This document shows positions 54,000 through 64,000 of a DNA stretch of 64,000 bases, piece by piece (position 1 is the stretch's first letter; every line of letters begins with the position of its first letter). The position numbers were made by a program, and so were the translations under genes. Origin of the DNA: Cinclus cinclus. Its lineage: Eukaryota; Chordata; Aves; Passeriformes; Cinclidae. Below the pieces are notes generated by a model, which saw only the letters and a program-made list of their open reading frames with translations, was not told the origin of the DNA and made no database searches. Location: assembly GCF_963662255.1 (NCBI RefSeq), contig NC_085055.1, forward strand, positions 1,898,602 through 1,962,601. The letters are read 5' to 3'.

Positions 54000-54540
54000 A
54001 GGGGGGTGGAAGAATGGAAGTGAGAACGGTTCAAGGGGCTCAGCAAATTCCAGGTTAATCACACTCAGAGCGTTCTCCTGACCGTATCCCTATCATCCAT
54101 CTGCAAGCCTTAAAAATCCAGGAAAAGCAGCGGTCTGCCACGAGATACTGCACACAGTGGGAAACAGCAGTAGAGTGGTAAAAGCCAGAACTAGAATTTC
54201 TAAATAACCTCAGAGCTATGGAAATTTTCTCCCGCCAGGAGTAACATTTTCAATGTGAACGGAAGTACAGAAGTTTGCTCTCTCCCCCAATGGTTTCAAA
54301 TGTTATTTTTGTAACATAAAATAGTTGTAAGTGCATTAAGCAGTTACATTTAGAAGCTCTCTCAACAAAGTCCCAACTCGGCAGCCCTCACAGAGAACAC
54401 CACAATTACTCCCGGGTTACTTTAAGCACGAAACTGAAAATTAACTTTCACTATCCCCCCCTGTATCTTTCGATTCTATAGCCAGGACTAACTCTCCGTC
54501 CCTTATAACTCTGCTAAGGTTTCTGGCCATGAGCATTCCG
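54000..54540. other. TRIM59 upstream or first-intron sequence
   Basis: Unique sequence with no recognised exon. A minus-strand donor candidate CCAG|GTGTGC sits at 54591 and could end a noncoding first exon. Confidence 0.4.
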
Positions 54541-54579
54541 CGTTATGCACCGCTCAGTGCCGGGCAGCGGAGCCAGAGG

Positions 54580-55110
54580 GAGGAGCACACCTGGACCCGT
54601 CCCCTGCAGCTCCGGGGATCGATGGGCGCGAGTAGCCGGGAACGGCTGGAACCTGCCGAGTCACAGCGACGGGGACAGGCTGAAAGACGGGAAAAGCGGC
54701 GTCTGCACGGCCCCGAGCCCCGCCGTGCCCGGCCCCTCAGGCTGCGGGGACCTCCCGAGGAGCTCCGCTCGGCGATGGAGCCGCTCCGAGCCCGTCCCGG
54801 GTTCCCCTTTCGGCGATGGAGCCGCTCCGAGCCCGTCCCGGGTTCCCCTTTCGGCGATGGAGCCGCTCCGAACCCGTCCCGGGTTCCCCTTTCGGCGATG
54901 GAGCCGCTCCGAGCCCGTCCCGGGTTCCCCTTTCGGCGATGGAGCCGCTCCGAGCCCGTCCCGGGTTCCCCTTTCGGCGATGGAGCCGCTCCGAGCCCGT
55001 CCCGGGTTCCCCTTTCGGCGATGGAGCCGCTTTCCCCACCCCGCCCGGTGAGAGCCGCGGCCCCGCAGCGCCAATGGCGGGAGAGGGAGCGGAAACGGGC
55101 GGAGCTGAGG
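54580..55110. promoter_or_regulatory. CpG-rich TRIM59 promoter region
   Basis: GC-rich sequence with many CpG dinucleotides upstream of TRIM59 on the minus strand. No TATA box is seen. It is largely composed of a 41-bp array. Confidence 0.6.
54770..55035. repeat. 41-bp GC-rich minisatellite, about 6.4 copies
   Basis: Units read GGCGATGGAGCCGCTCCGAG then CCCGTCCCGGGTTCCCCTTTC, nearly identical. The core CGTCCCGGGTTCCCCTT (54793, then about every 41 bp) also occurs, reverse complemented, in the IFT80 5' UTR repeat. Confidence 0.92.
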
Positions 55111-55425
55111 GAGGGATGGAGGGGGAGAAAGGACGGAACCGAGGGGAGGGATGGAGGGGGAGAAGGGACGGAACCGAGGGGAGGGATGGAGGGGGAGAAG
55201 GGACGGAACCGAGGGGAGGGATGGAGGGGGAGAAGGGACGGAACCGAGGGGAGGGATGGAGGGGGAGAAAGGACGGAACCGAGGGGAGGGATGGAGGGGG
55301 AGAAAGGACGGAACCGAGGGGAGGGATGGAGGGGGAGAAGGGACGGAACCGAGGGGAGGGATGGAGGGGGAGAAGGGACGGAACCGAGGGGAGGGATGGA
55401 GGGGGAGAAGGGACGGAACCCAGCG
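55105..55425. repeat. 35-bp G-rich minisatellite, about 9 copies
   Basis: Units read GAGGGATGGAGGGGGAGAAG then GGACGGAACCGAGGG. Each copy holds four or more G-runs on the plus strand within about 30 bp, so each could form a G-quadruplex. Confidence 0.92.
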
Positions 55426-55511
55426 CCGGGTCGCTCCCTTGGCCGGCAGGAGCGGGAGGAGCTCAGCGGGCAGATCCCTTCCCTCTGGGCCAGGGAATTG
55501 TGCGGGACTGG

Positions 55512-56043
55512 GGGATGGACGGAGGGAGGGATGGATGGATGGATGGATGGATGGACGGACGGACGGATGGATGGATGGACGGACGGACGGACGGACGGAT
55601 GGATGATGGATGATGGATGGATGGATGATGGATGGATGGATGGATGGATGGATGATGGATGGATGGATGGATGGACGGACGGATGGACGGACGGACGGAT
55701 GGATGGATGAATGGAGGATGGATGATGGATGATGGATGGATGGATGGATGGACGGACGGACGGATGGATGGACGGATGGACGGATGGATGGACGGAGGGA
55801 TGGATGGATGGACGGACGGACGGATGGATGATGGATGATGGATGATGGATGGATGGATGGATGGATGTGGATGGATGATGGATGGATGGATGATGGATGG
55901 ATGGATGGACGGACGGATGGACGGACGGATGGATGGATGAATGGAGGATGGATGATGGATGATGGATGGATGGATGGATGGACGGACGGACGGATGGATG
56001 GATGGATGGACGGATGGATGGATGGATGGACGGAGGGATGGAT
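55512..56043. repeat. GATG/GACG tetranucleotide microsatellite
   Basis: About 530 bp of GGAT and GGAC units in mixed blocks, with interspersed GATGAT. The long minus-strand open frame over 54543-56387 ([11 protein letters not shown] type) is a product of this repeat. Confidence 0.95.
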
Positions 56044-57295
56044 GAGCCCACTCCGTGCACAGGAAGGACACAGAGTGGCAGCCGTGCCTCATTCCCGCTC
56101 TGCATCCAGCGTCTGACCCTCATTCCACAATCCATGGAAAAATTCACCCTGAAGGTGGAAAACAGGAGACAAGGAACCTTCTCCCCACTTCCGAGACAGC
56201 TGCTGGCCACGGAAATGGAAATGATTTCATCTTTCGCTGAAGCTGCTGGAGACAGCTGAGAGGATTTCCCCAGGGAATGGCTCCCACTGTGAGGGAAGGG
56301 CCGGGTGGGATCTGGGGAAGGAATTCCTCCCCGGGAGGGCGGGCAGGCCCAGGGAAGCAGCAGCGAAGGATTTCCCACTTCCCACATTATTCTCTTTTCA
56401 GCTGCTCTGCACTGGAGCTACTCTCAGCTGATACAGAGTGAATTCGAAAGAGAAACAAAACCCGAATGTCGAGATGTGAATCATAATCCACCATCATTCC
56501 AAACTTCCCTGAACGTGTCTTTAAACTGCTGTGTGGGGAGCGTTGCACACGCAGCTGGGGAGCAGCTGGGATTGCGCTTCAAACAATAAAAACCCTCGAG
56601 CTGTAATCACACAAATGACCCCACACCTCACGAGAACCTTGAAGGGAAAACGACAGGAGCACAAAATAAGGGAGCTTTTGACAATAATTCACGATAGACT
56701 GAAGAATATTGTAACAAAGAGCAGAAGTTGGTTTTCAGCTGGTTTATGTGCCGAAATGAAGAATTCAAGATGAAGCAGCCGAGAGCCATTGCAGGAATGA
56801 AATCTGTGATTAAACTCCTGAGCTGCGCTGCTGGCACCGACCTCCTGCCTTCCCATAAATTCCAACACTTCTGGAACGCTTTTACCAATCCTTGGCATTT
56901 CAAATTTCCCAAATTTGGTCCTTTTCTAGTAAGAGCAGCTTTTAGTGCTTTATAGAAATTTTAAACTGAAAGGATTAACATTTTAATGATAATTTTAGGA
57001 AAACTTTTCCTCAGCTTTGGGGCACGGCCAAGCAGCAGGATAAATACATGATTTATAATGGACTGACAAGAAAAATGGGAATTATTTGATGGAAATGAAG
57101 CTTCCAATGAATTTTCTCCTTTAATCAATTCCAGCCTCAGGAGCAAATTCCTGCCAGGAATTTGGTGACACGCAGAACTGAGGAAATATTTGGAGTTCAA
57201 AGTGGCGAAAGGTTTTTGACTTTTAACCTGAAGACGTTTTGAAGTGACTGTGCCAGAGTTTCGTTTTTCTTGGAATCATTTTATTCATTATCTGA
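56044..57295. other. Intergenic, unique sequence
   Basis: No exon, RNA gene or recognised repeat is seen between the tetranucleotide array and the C-rich array. Confidence 0.55.
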
Positions 57296-57299
57296 CCCT

Positions 57300-57640
57300 A
57301 AAAAAAAAAAAAAGGAAACCAAAAATCTCTTTTTTTTTCACCCCCAAAATCTCCTTTTTCCTTCCCAAAAAATCTCCATTTTTCACCCCACATAATCCCC
57401 ATTTTTTCACCCCAACCCCCCCAAAAAAAACAATTTTTTTTCTTTTTTCCCAAAATCTCCATTTTTCACCCCCAAAATCTCCATTTTTCACCCCAAAACC
57501 CTCTCAAAAAAATCTCATTTTTCCCCCCAAAATCTCCTTTTTCCATCCCAAAAATCTCCATTTTTCACCCCAAAACACCCCATTTTTTTCTTTTTTTTTC
57601 CCAAAATCTCACTTTTTCACTCCAAAAATCTCCTCGTTCT
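57300..57640. repeat. Pyrimidine-rich degenerate repeat
   Basis: Units such as CCCCAAAATCTCCATTTTTC repeat about every 25 bp with variable T and A runs. No coding meaning is evident. Confidence 0.8.
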
Positions 57641-58777
57641 ATGCAGAAATTTGGATTTTTAGCAGCCTGTCCCAGCCCCAAAGCAGAAATTCACAACTGC
57701 AAGGAAGATGGGATGAGCTCCATCCAGGGAATGCTGAAAAGCTTCACAAAAATCTGGATTAAAAAATTATCCCAAATTATCCACAAAAAAACCTGGATAA
57801 TTCCACTTCTCTCAAGAACACCCTTTCCATTCAGATTATTCTTCTTCCCAAATCTTAAAATTCCAGGGTAGATATTTGATTTTTTTTTTCCCCTTAAAAT
57901 AAAAATTCCCACCTGGCACAGCTGATTTGTGGATTCTTTTTTTTTTTGTACTCTAAATATTTTTCTATTTGCTGCCTTAAACTCAGCTGAAAAGATAATT
58001 TTCTACTCCAAAACACGGGATATTTTAATATAAATATAACCTAAAAATACGGCTACATCAGCCAAACTCAGCCATCAGGATTCCCAGAGGAAATTCCTAA
58101 ATTTTTTTCTGCTTTGCATCCCAAGATTCCAGAACAAATCCCCCTTTTCCCGACAATGTAATTAAAATGCAAATTGGAGAGGATGAAAAAAAAATAAAAT
58201 AAAATAAAAAATTGCACAAATGAGAACTCCAGTGGTGCCACCCTGTGGAAGATGGAATATTTCAGATTTCTGAATTTCGGTAAAAAAACAGTGACGGGGG
58301 AAGAAAATTTTCCCTGTTCATAACCCACCCTAAAAACAAAACAAAAAATAAAATTAAAAAAAAAAAACAGGGGGAAAAGCTGGAACGGCACCAGCTCAAA
58401 GGGATTTTCTGGAGCTGTTTTATACCCAGGAAAGCTTCTTTTGGCATGAAATAATTTTTGGTTTCAGACAAATATTTTTTTTGTTTGTTTGTTTGTTTTT
58501 TGTTTTTGTTTTTTGGTCACGAATCTCTGTTCTCCTTTTACCCCCAGAGGAAAGTTGGTAAAACAGCAATTTTCTATGCAGAAAAGGGGTTGGAGGGTGA
58601 AAATTTTAATTTATTGGTTAGAATTCTCCTTGGGACAACTCCCATCCCATAAAAAGGATTTTATTTCCTTTCTCCATGGATTCCCTGGATCCACAGCCCT
58701 GATTTATTGAGTGAATACACTGAGGTCATTAAATGAAATGAAATGAAAAGTGAAAATTCCACTTATTATTATTTCTA
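57641..58777. other. Intergenic, unique sequence
   Basis: AT-rich with homopolymer runs near 57940, 58355 and 58480. Nothing is recognised. Confidence 0.5.

Positions 58778-58843
<66 letters not shown>
58778..58843. repeat. (TTA)n microsatellite
   Basis: About twenty perfect TTA/ATT trinucleotides. Confidence 0.95.
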
Positions 58844-58845
<2 letters not shown>

Positions 58846-58964
58846 TTTTAAAACATTTATAGCAAAATACCCCCAGGCTTCCAGCCAGCAACACAAAAAC
58901 ATTTAACAGGTAAAAACCACAGCCCAGAGCCAGTGACTTTAAAAGTCACTTTTTTCCAAATAAT

Positions 58965-60290
58965 CTCAGTGCTTTATGATGAAAAATGCGAATTAATCTC
59001 CAAATAATCTGTGTTTTACCATGAAAAATGTGAATATAAATTATATCCAAATAATGTGTGCTTTGTGATGAAAAATGTGAAATAATCTCCTAATAATCTG
59101 TGTTTTATGATGAAAAATGTGAATAATAATCTCCAAATAGTCTGTGCTTGAAGAGAAATGTGAATATAAATAATCTCCAAATAATCTATGCTTTATAATG
59201 AAAAACGTGAAATAATCTCCAAATAATGTGTTTTGTGACAAAAAATGTGAATGCAAATAAAAATCTCCAAATAATATTTTATGATGCAAAATGTGAATAC
59301 AAATAACAATCCTCAAATCATATCTGATGATGAAAAATGGGAATATAAATAACAATCTCCAAATAATCTGTGCTTGATGATGCAAAATGTGAATAATAAT
59401 CTCCAAATAATCTGTGCTTGATGAAAAATGGGAATATAAATAAAAACCTCTGAATGTTTTATGGGGAAAAATGTGAAATAATCTCCAAATAACCTGTGCT
59501 TGATGATGCAAAATGTGAATATAAATAACAATAATCTGTGTTTGATGATGCACAATGTGAATATAAATAGTAATCTCTAAATCATCCATGTGTTATGATG
59601 AAAAATGTGACTGGAAAATAACAATCTCCAAATAATCTGTGTTCGGTGGTGCACAGTGTGAATATAAATAATAATAACCTGTTTTATGGTGCAAATGTGA
59701 ATATAAAAATAATCTGTGTTTTATGATGCAAAATGTGAATATAAATAGTAATAACCTGTTTTATGGTGAACAATGTGAATATAAAAATAATCTGTGTTCG
59801 GTGGTGCACAGTGTGAATATAAATAGTAATAACCTGTGTTTGATAATGCACAATGTGAATATAAATAAAAATAATGTGTTTTATGATGCACAATGTGAAT
59901 AGAAATAATAATAACCTGTTTTATGGTGCACAATGTGATATAAATAACAATAATCTGTGTTTTATGGTGCACAATGCAAATATAAACAATAACAACCTGT
60001 CTTTGATGATGCAAAATGTCGATATAAATAACAACAATCTGTGTTTGATGGTGCACAGTGTGAATATAAATAACAATAATCTGTGTGTGATGATGTACAA
60101 TGTGACTATAAATAATAATCTGTTTGATAGTGCACAATGTGAATATAAACAGTAATAACCTGTGTTTGAGTGCAAAGTGTGACTGTAGGTAACAACCTGT
60201 GCTTGATGGTGCACAATGTGAAAATAAACAATAACAACAATGTCAGTGTTTGAGTACACAGTGTGACTGTAGGTGATAATCTGATGGTGC
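58965..60290. repeat. Degenerate tandem repeat, unit about 36-45 bp
   Basis: Units read ATAATCTGTGTTTGATGATG then CAAAATGTGAATATAAATA, variable in length. It grades into the 76-bp array on the right, which shares GATGGTGCACAATGTG. Confidence 0.85.
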
Positions 60291-61410
60291 ACAATGTGAA
60301 GATTAATAATAATCTGTTTGATGGTGCACAATGTGATATAAACAATAACAATCGCAGTGTTTGAGTGCAGTGTGACTGTAGGTAATAATCTGTCTTTTGG
60401 TGCACAATGTGAATATAAATAATAACCTGTTTGGTGCTGCACAATGTGATATAAACAGTAACGATGGCGGTGTGTGATGATGCAAAGGGTGACTGTAGGT
60501 GATAATCTGATGGTGCACAGTGTGATATAAACAGTAACAATGGCAGTGTATGATGATGCAAAGGGTGACTGTAGGAGATAATCCGATGGTGCACAATGTG
60601 ATATAAACAGTAACGATGGCGGTGTGTGATGATGCAAAGGGTGACTGTAGGAGATAATCCGATGGTGCACAATGTGATATAAACAGTAACAATGGCAGTG
60701 TGTGATGATGCAAAGGGTGACTGTAGGAGATAATCCGATGGTGCACAATGTGAATATAAACAGTAACGATGGCGGTGTGTGATGATGCAAAGGGTGACTG
60801 TAGGAGATAATCCGATGGTGCACAATGTGATATAAACAGTAACGATGGCGGTGTGTGATGATGCAAAGGGTGACTGTAGGAAATAATCCGATGGTGCACA
60901 GTGTGAATATAAACAGTAACGATGGCGGTGTGTGATGATGCAAAGGGTGACTGTAGGAGATAATCCGATGGTGCACAATGTGATATAAACAGTAACGATG
61001 GCGGTGTGTGATGATGCAAAGGGTGACTGTAGGAGATAATCCGATGGTGCACAATGTGATATAAACAGTAACAATGGCAGTGTGTGATGATGCAAAGGGT
61101 GACTGTAGGAGATAATCTGATGGTGCACAATGTGAATATAAACAGTAACGATGGCGGTGTGTGATGATGCAAAGGGTGACTGTAGGAGATAATCTGATGG
61201 TGCACAATGTGAATATAAACAGTAACGATGGCAGTGTGTGATGATGCAAAGGGTGACTGTAGGTGATAATCTGATGGTGCACAATGTGATATAAACAGTA
61301 ACGATGGCAGTGTGTGATGATGCAAAGGGTGACTGTAGGTGATAATCTGATGGTGCACAATGTGATATAAACAGTAACGATGGCAGTGTGTGATGATGCA
61401 AAGGGTGACT
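60290..61410. repeat. 76-bp minisatellite, about 14 copies
   Basis: Units contain GATGGTGCACAATGTGATAT, AAACAGTAACGATGGCGGTG and TGATGCAAAGGGTGACTGTA. Spacing is 76 bp (60585, 60661, 60737) with a few 78-bp copies. All minus-strand frames stay open across it, giving spurious reading frames of 390-480 codons. Confidence 0.93.
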
Positions 61411-61419
61411 ACTCTACAA

Positions 61420-62640
61420 AGAACCAGCCAGAGCAGCACGTGCACGTTTTCACGTTTTATTTCCCAAGACAGCCTAGCCTGCACTCTACGTGGATAAATT
61501 CACAAGCTAGTTTTTCTGCTGCTTCTAGTTTTCAACTTTTAACCATGTTTCTGATGACAAGGAATGCTGCAAAAATACTCTAGTCCAACAAGGAGTTATG
61601 ATCACAAAATAATCTTTATCCTGCTACCGGGGCCCGCAGGGAGCGGGGCGCTCGCGCCGCCTGACCCGGCCTGGGCTTCTGAGTTCTAGCAAATTGTTCT
61701 TCATGCAACACTTGTGCTCAGAGGGGAAGGCACAGCATTTCCTACAGTGAGCCACCTTATCAAGAGTTCATCTGGACAAATTTGTAATGTCACCTTGAAT
61801 TTAGTGTGCACCACCTCACAACTGAGGCACTCTTCCAATTATAAAACTTTTTGTGCAAGTTTTAAAAGTACAAAGTTCGTTTTTTTTTTTCAGTTTTTTT
61901 TTTCTCTCTAAAGTGGCTCAAAATAGATTGTTCATGGCTGCCTACATCTAAGATAAAAAGTCTAAAACAATTGGATTAGGCATATTAAAGGTGTTCAAAC
62001 CATGACTTGATTTGTACATCTATTCACACCTCTTTTTTTCGCTCTTTATTCAGCAGTACATATGCACCAAATTTCATTTTTAGTCGTTTCCATATCATTT
62101 TCATAGAAAACAAAGTTTGAAAACAAGTAACATTGAAACACAGCACGGTATCCTACCACAACAGAAACATTTTGGTTACAGGACTCAACGAAATCTAAAA
62201 ATGAACTATGCTGGAGATTAGCACATGCAAAGGTCTTCATGTTATCTTTGAAAATGAAAAGGATGAGCTTTAATTCCCACATTTTACTGCTTTCTACTAT
62301 TATGGCAATTTGTGTACTGCAACACAGTCTCGTCTGAAGGGAAATGGATGATTTCTTTTTTTTGTTTGTTTTCTTCTCGTTTGTTTTTTTTTTTTCCATG
62401 CAGAAATCTACAAATTAGTTTTGATGATATGGAAAAGCTTTTCATAACATCAAACATTCATCTGGTGCAAATGCACAGGGAAGCCTTCCTGAAATTCTGA
62501 CTTTACAAACAACTAAGAAGCCGTAACAGGAAAAGAAATTAAAAAGAATTGAAAGAAAAAAAAAAATAAGGGGGGGGGGGGGAATCTAAACAAAAAGAAA
62601 ACAAAAAAAAAGGGGGGGGGGCGGAAAATAGAAAAGAGGA
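61420..62640 (-). other. KPNA4: Possible KPNA4 3' UTR
   Basis: Unique, non-repetitive sequence where conserved gene order places the end of KPNA4 (importin alpha-3), on the minus strand upstream of TRIM59. Candidate minus-strand AATAAA signals lie at 61461-61456 and 62050-62045. No coding exon of KPNA4 is in the window, so this rests on synteny alone. Confidence 0.35.
62563..62621. repeat. Homopolymer A and G runs
   Basis: Alternating A-rich and G-only runs (11 G at about 62571 and 9 G at about 62613), which are error-prone to sequence. Confidence 0.85.
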
Positions 62641-62819
62641 AAACACAGGCTGCAGGAGTAAACCAGAGTCTGCTGCTAAACCGGTCTGGGTGTGTCCAGT
62701 GTGGTGAACACGGCTGAACTCACGGGTGGTTTGGGGTTCCTCAGCCCCTGGAGGCCACTCAAGCTCGCACTCGTGCACAGACACAGCACAAGCACTTGGC
62801 TCTCACACTCACTGCCCCG

Positions 62820-62972
62820 GGCTGGCACAGACACACACACAGACAGACACACAGACACACACACAGACAGACACACACACACACACAGAGACACACACAC
62901 ACACAGACACACACACACAGACACACACACACAGACACACACAGACAGACACACAGACACACACACAGACAG

Positions 62973-63004
<32 letters not shown>

Positions 63005-63500
63005 ACACACACAGAGACACACACACAGAGACACACACACACAGACACACACACACAGAGACACACACACAGAGACACACACACACAGACACACACACAC
63101 ACACAGACACACACACACACACAGAGACACACACACACAGACACACACACACACACAGACACACACACACACACAGAGACACACACACAGAGACACACAC
63201 ACACAGACACACACACACACAGACACACACACACACACAGACACACACACACACACAGACACACACACACACACAGACACACACACACACACAGAGACAC
63301 ACACACAGAGACACACACACACAGACACACACAGACAGACACACACACACAGACAGACACACACACACACACAGACACACACACACACACAGACACACAC
63401 ACACACACAGAGACACACACACACACAGAGACACACACACAGAGACACACACACACACAGACACACACACACACACAGACACACACACACACACACTCAC
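62820..63500. repeat. (CA)n/(CAGA)n microsatellite
   Basis: Nearly 700 bp of ACACAC interrupted by CAGA and GAGA. The long cysteine-valine open frames on the minus strand come from this repeat. Confidence 0.95.
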
Positions 63501-64000
63501 TCACTGCACCAGGCTGGCACAGACACACACACACAGACACACAGACACACGCACAGACACAGACACACGGACACTCACTCAGTGCCCTGGGCTGGCACAC
63601 ACAGACAGACACACAGACACTCACTCAGTGCCCCGGGCTGGCACACACAGACAGACACACAGACACTCACTCAGTGCCCCGGGCTGGCACAGACACACAC
63701 ACAGACAGACACACAGACACTCACTCAGTGCCCCGGGCTGGCACACACAGACAGACACACAGACACTCACTCAGTGCCCCGGGCTGGCACACACAGACAG
63801 ACACACAGACACTCACTCAGTGCCCCGGGCTGGCACAGACACACACACAGACAGACACACAGACACTCACTCAGTGCCCCGGGCTGGCACAGACACACAC
63901 ACAGACAGACACACAGACACTCACTCAGTGCCCCGGGCTGGCACAGACACACACACAGACAGACACACAGACACTCACTCAGTGCCCCGGGCTGGCACAG
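63500..64000. repeat. CA-rich minisatellite with CCCCGGGCTGGCA core
   Basis: Units of about 52-64 bp end CACTCACTCAGTGCCCCGGG then CTGGCACA, separated by ACACACAGACAGACACACAG. A first copy appears at about 62800-62830. The array continues off the right edge. Confidence 0.92.

Noticed and set aside
53825..54046. ATG at about 53964 (ATGCGTGGCTCGCTGG|GTAGGT) as the TRIM59 start in a short upstream exon
   Set aside because: It has a good donor and an 80-bp intron, but the join is out of frame with the RING by one base. It would need a second frame error.
54543..56387. 614-codon minus-strand open frame rich in His-Pro-Ser-Ile
   Set aside because: It is produced by the 41-bp, 35-bp and GGAT/GGAC repeats, which lack stop codons in several frames; no domain is recognisable.
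59921..61484. Minus-strand open frames of 390-480 codons (HCAPSDYLLQSP type)
   Set aside because: All three frames are open over the 76-bp array, and the unit length is not a multiple of three. This is a repeat artefact.
62676..63624. Cys-Val-rich minus-strand open frames of 245-274 codons
   Set aside because: Translation of a CA/TG microsatellite in every frame.

Overview
The window is vertebrate nuclear DNA, almost certainly from a bird. Genes are split into many short exons with GT-AG introns. Several fragments resemble the avian CR1 LINE, and the two intronic microRNAs carry the bases I recall for chicken miR-15b and miR-16. Gene order and orientation match human 3q25: IFT80 (-), SMC4 (+), TRIM59 (-), then probably the 3' UTR of KPNA4 (-). 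The species cannot be fixed from this window.

Layout. 1-2.6 kb: AT-rich satellite-like tandem repeats. 2.6-22.9 kb: fourteen IFT80 exons on the minus strand, carrying codons 1 to about 554 of roughly 777; the 3' exons lie beyond the left edge. IFT80 introns hold at least ten different minisatellite or simple-repeat arrays. 23.5-25.5 kb: a CpG island that acts as a head-to-head promoter for IFT80 and SMC4. 24.8-52.2 kb: SMC4, one noncoding first exon plus 23 coding exons. They join in frame to 1306 residues with Walker A, hinge, LSGGE signature and Walker B. The intron after coding exon 4 holds miR-15b and miR-16-2. 52.66-53.87 kb: a TRIM59 reading frame on the minus strand, with one apparent frameshift and GTG where ATG is expected. 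54.6-56.0 kb: a CpG-rich upstream region with three successive tandem arrays. 57.3-61.4 kb: more tandem repeats. 61.4-62.6 kb: unique sequence, tentatively the KPNA4 3' UTR. 62.8-64 kb: CA-rich microsatellite and minisatellite.

Biology. IFT80 is an intraflagellar transport B subunit for cilia. SMC4 is the ATPase core of condensin I and II. TRIM59 is a membrane-anchored RING E3 ligase. The two microRNAs would be processed from SMC4 introns and so co-expressed with a mitotic gene. I see no new multigene system. The most notable points are a textbook U12-type AT-AC intron in IFT80, a minisatellite that pushes the two microRNA hairpins about 500 bp apart, decayed duplicate pieces of an IFT80 exon, the damaged-looking TRIM59, a 17-mer shared by minisatellites in two CpG-island promoters, and a minisatellite whose unit contains a kappaB-like site.
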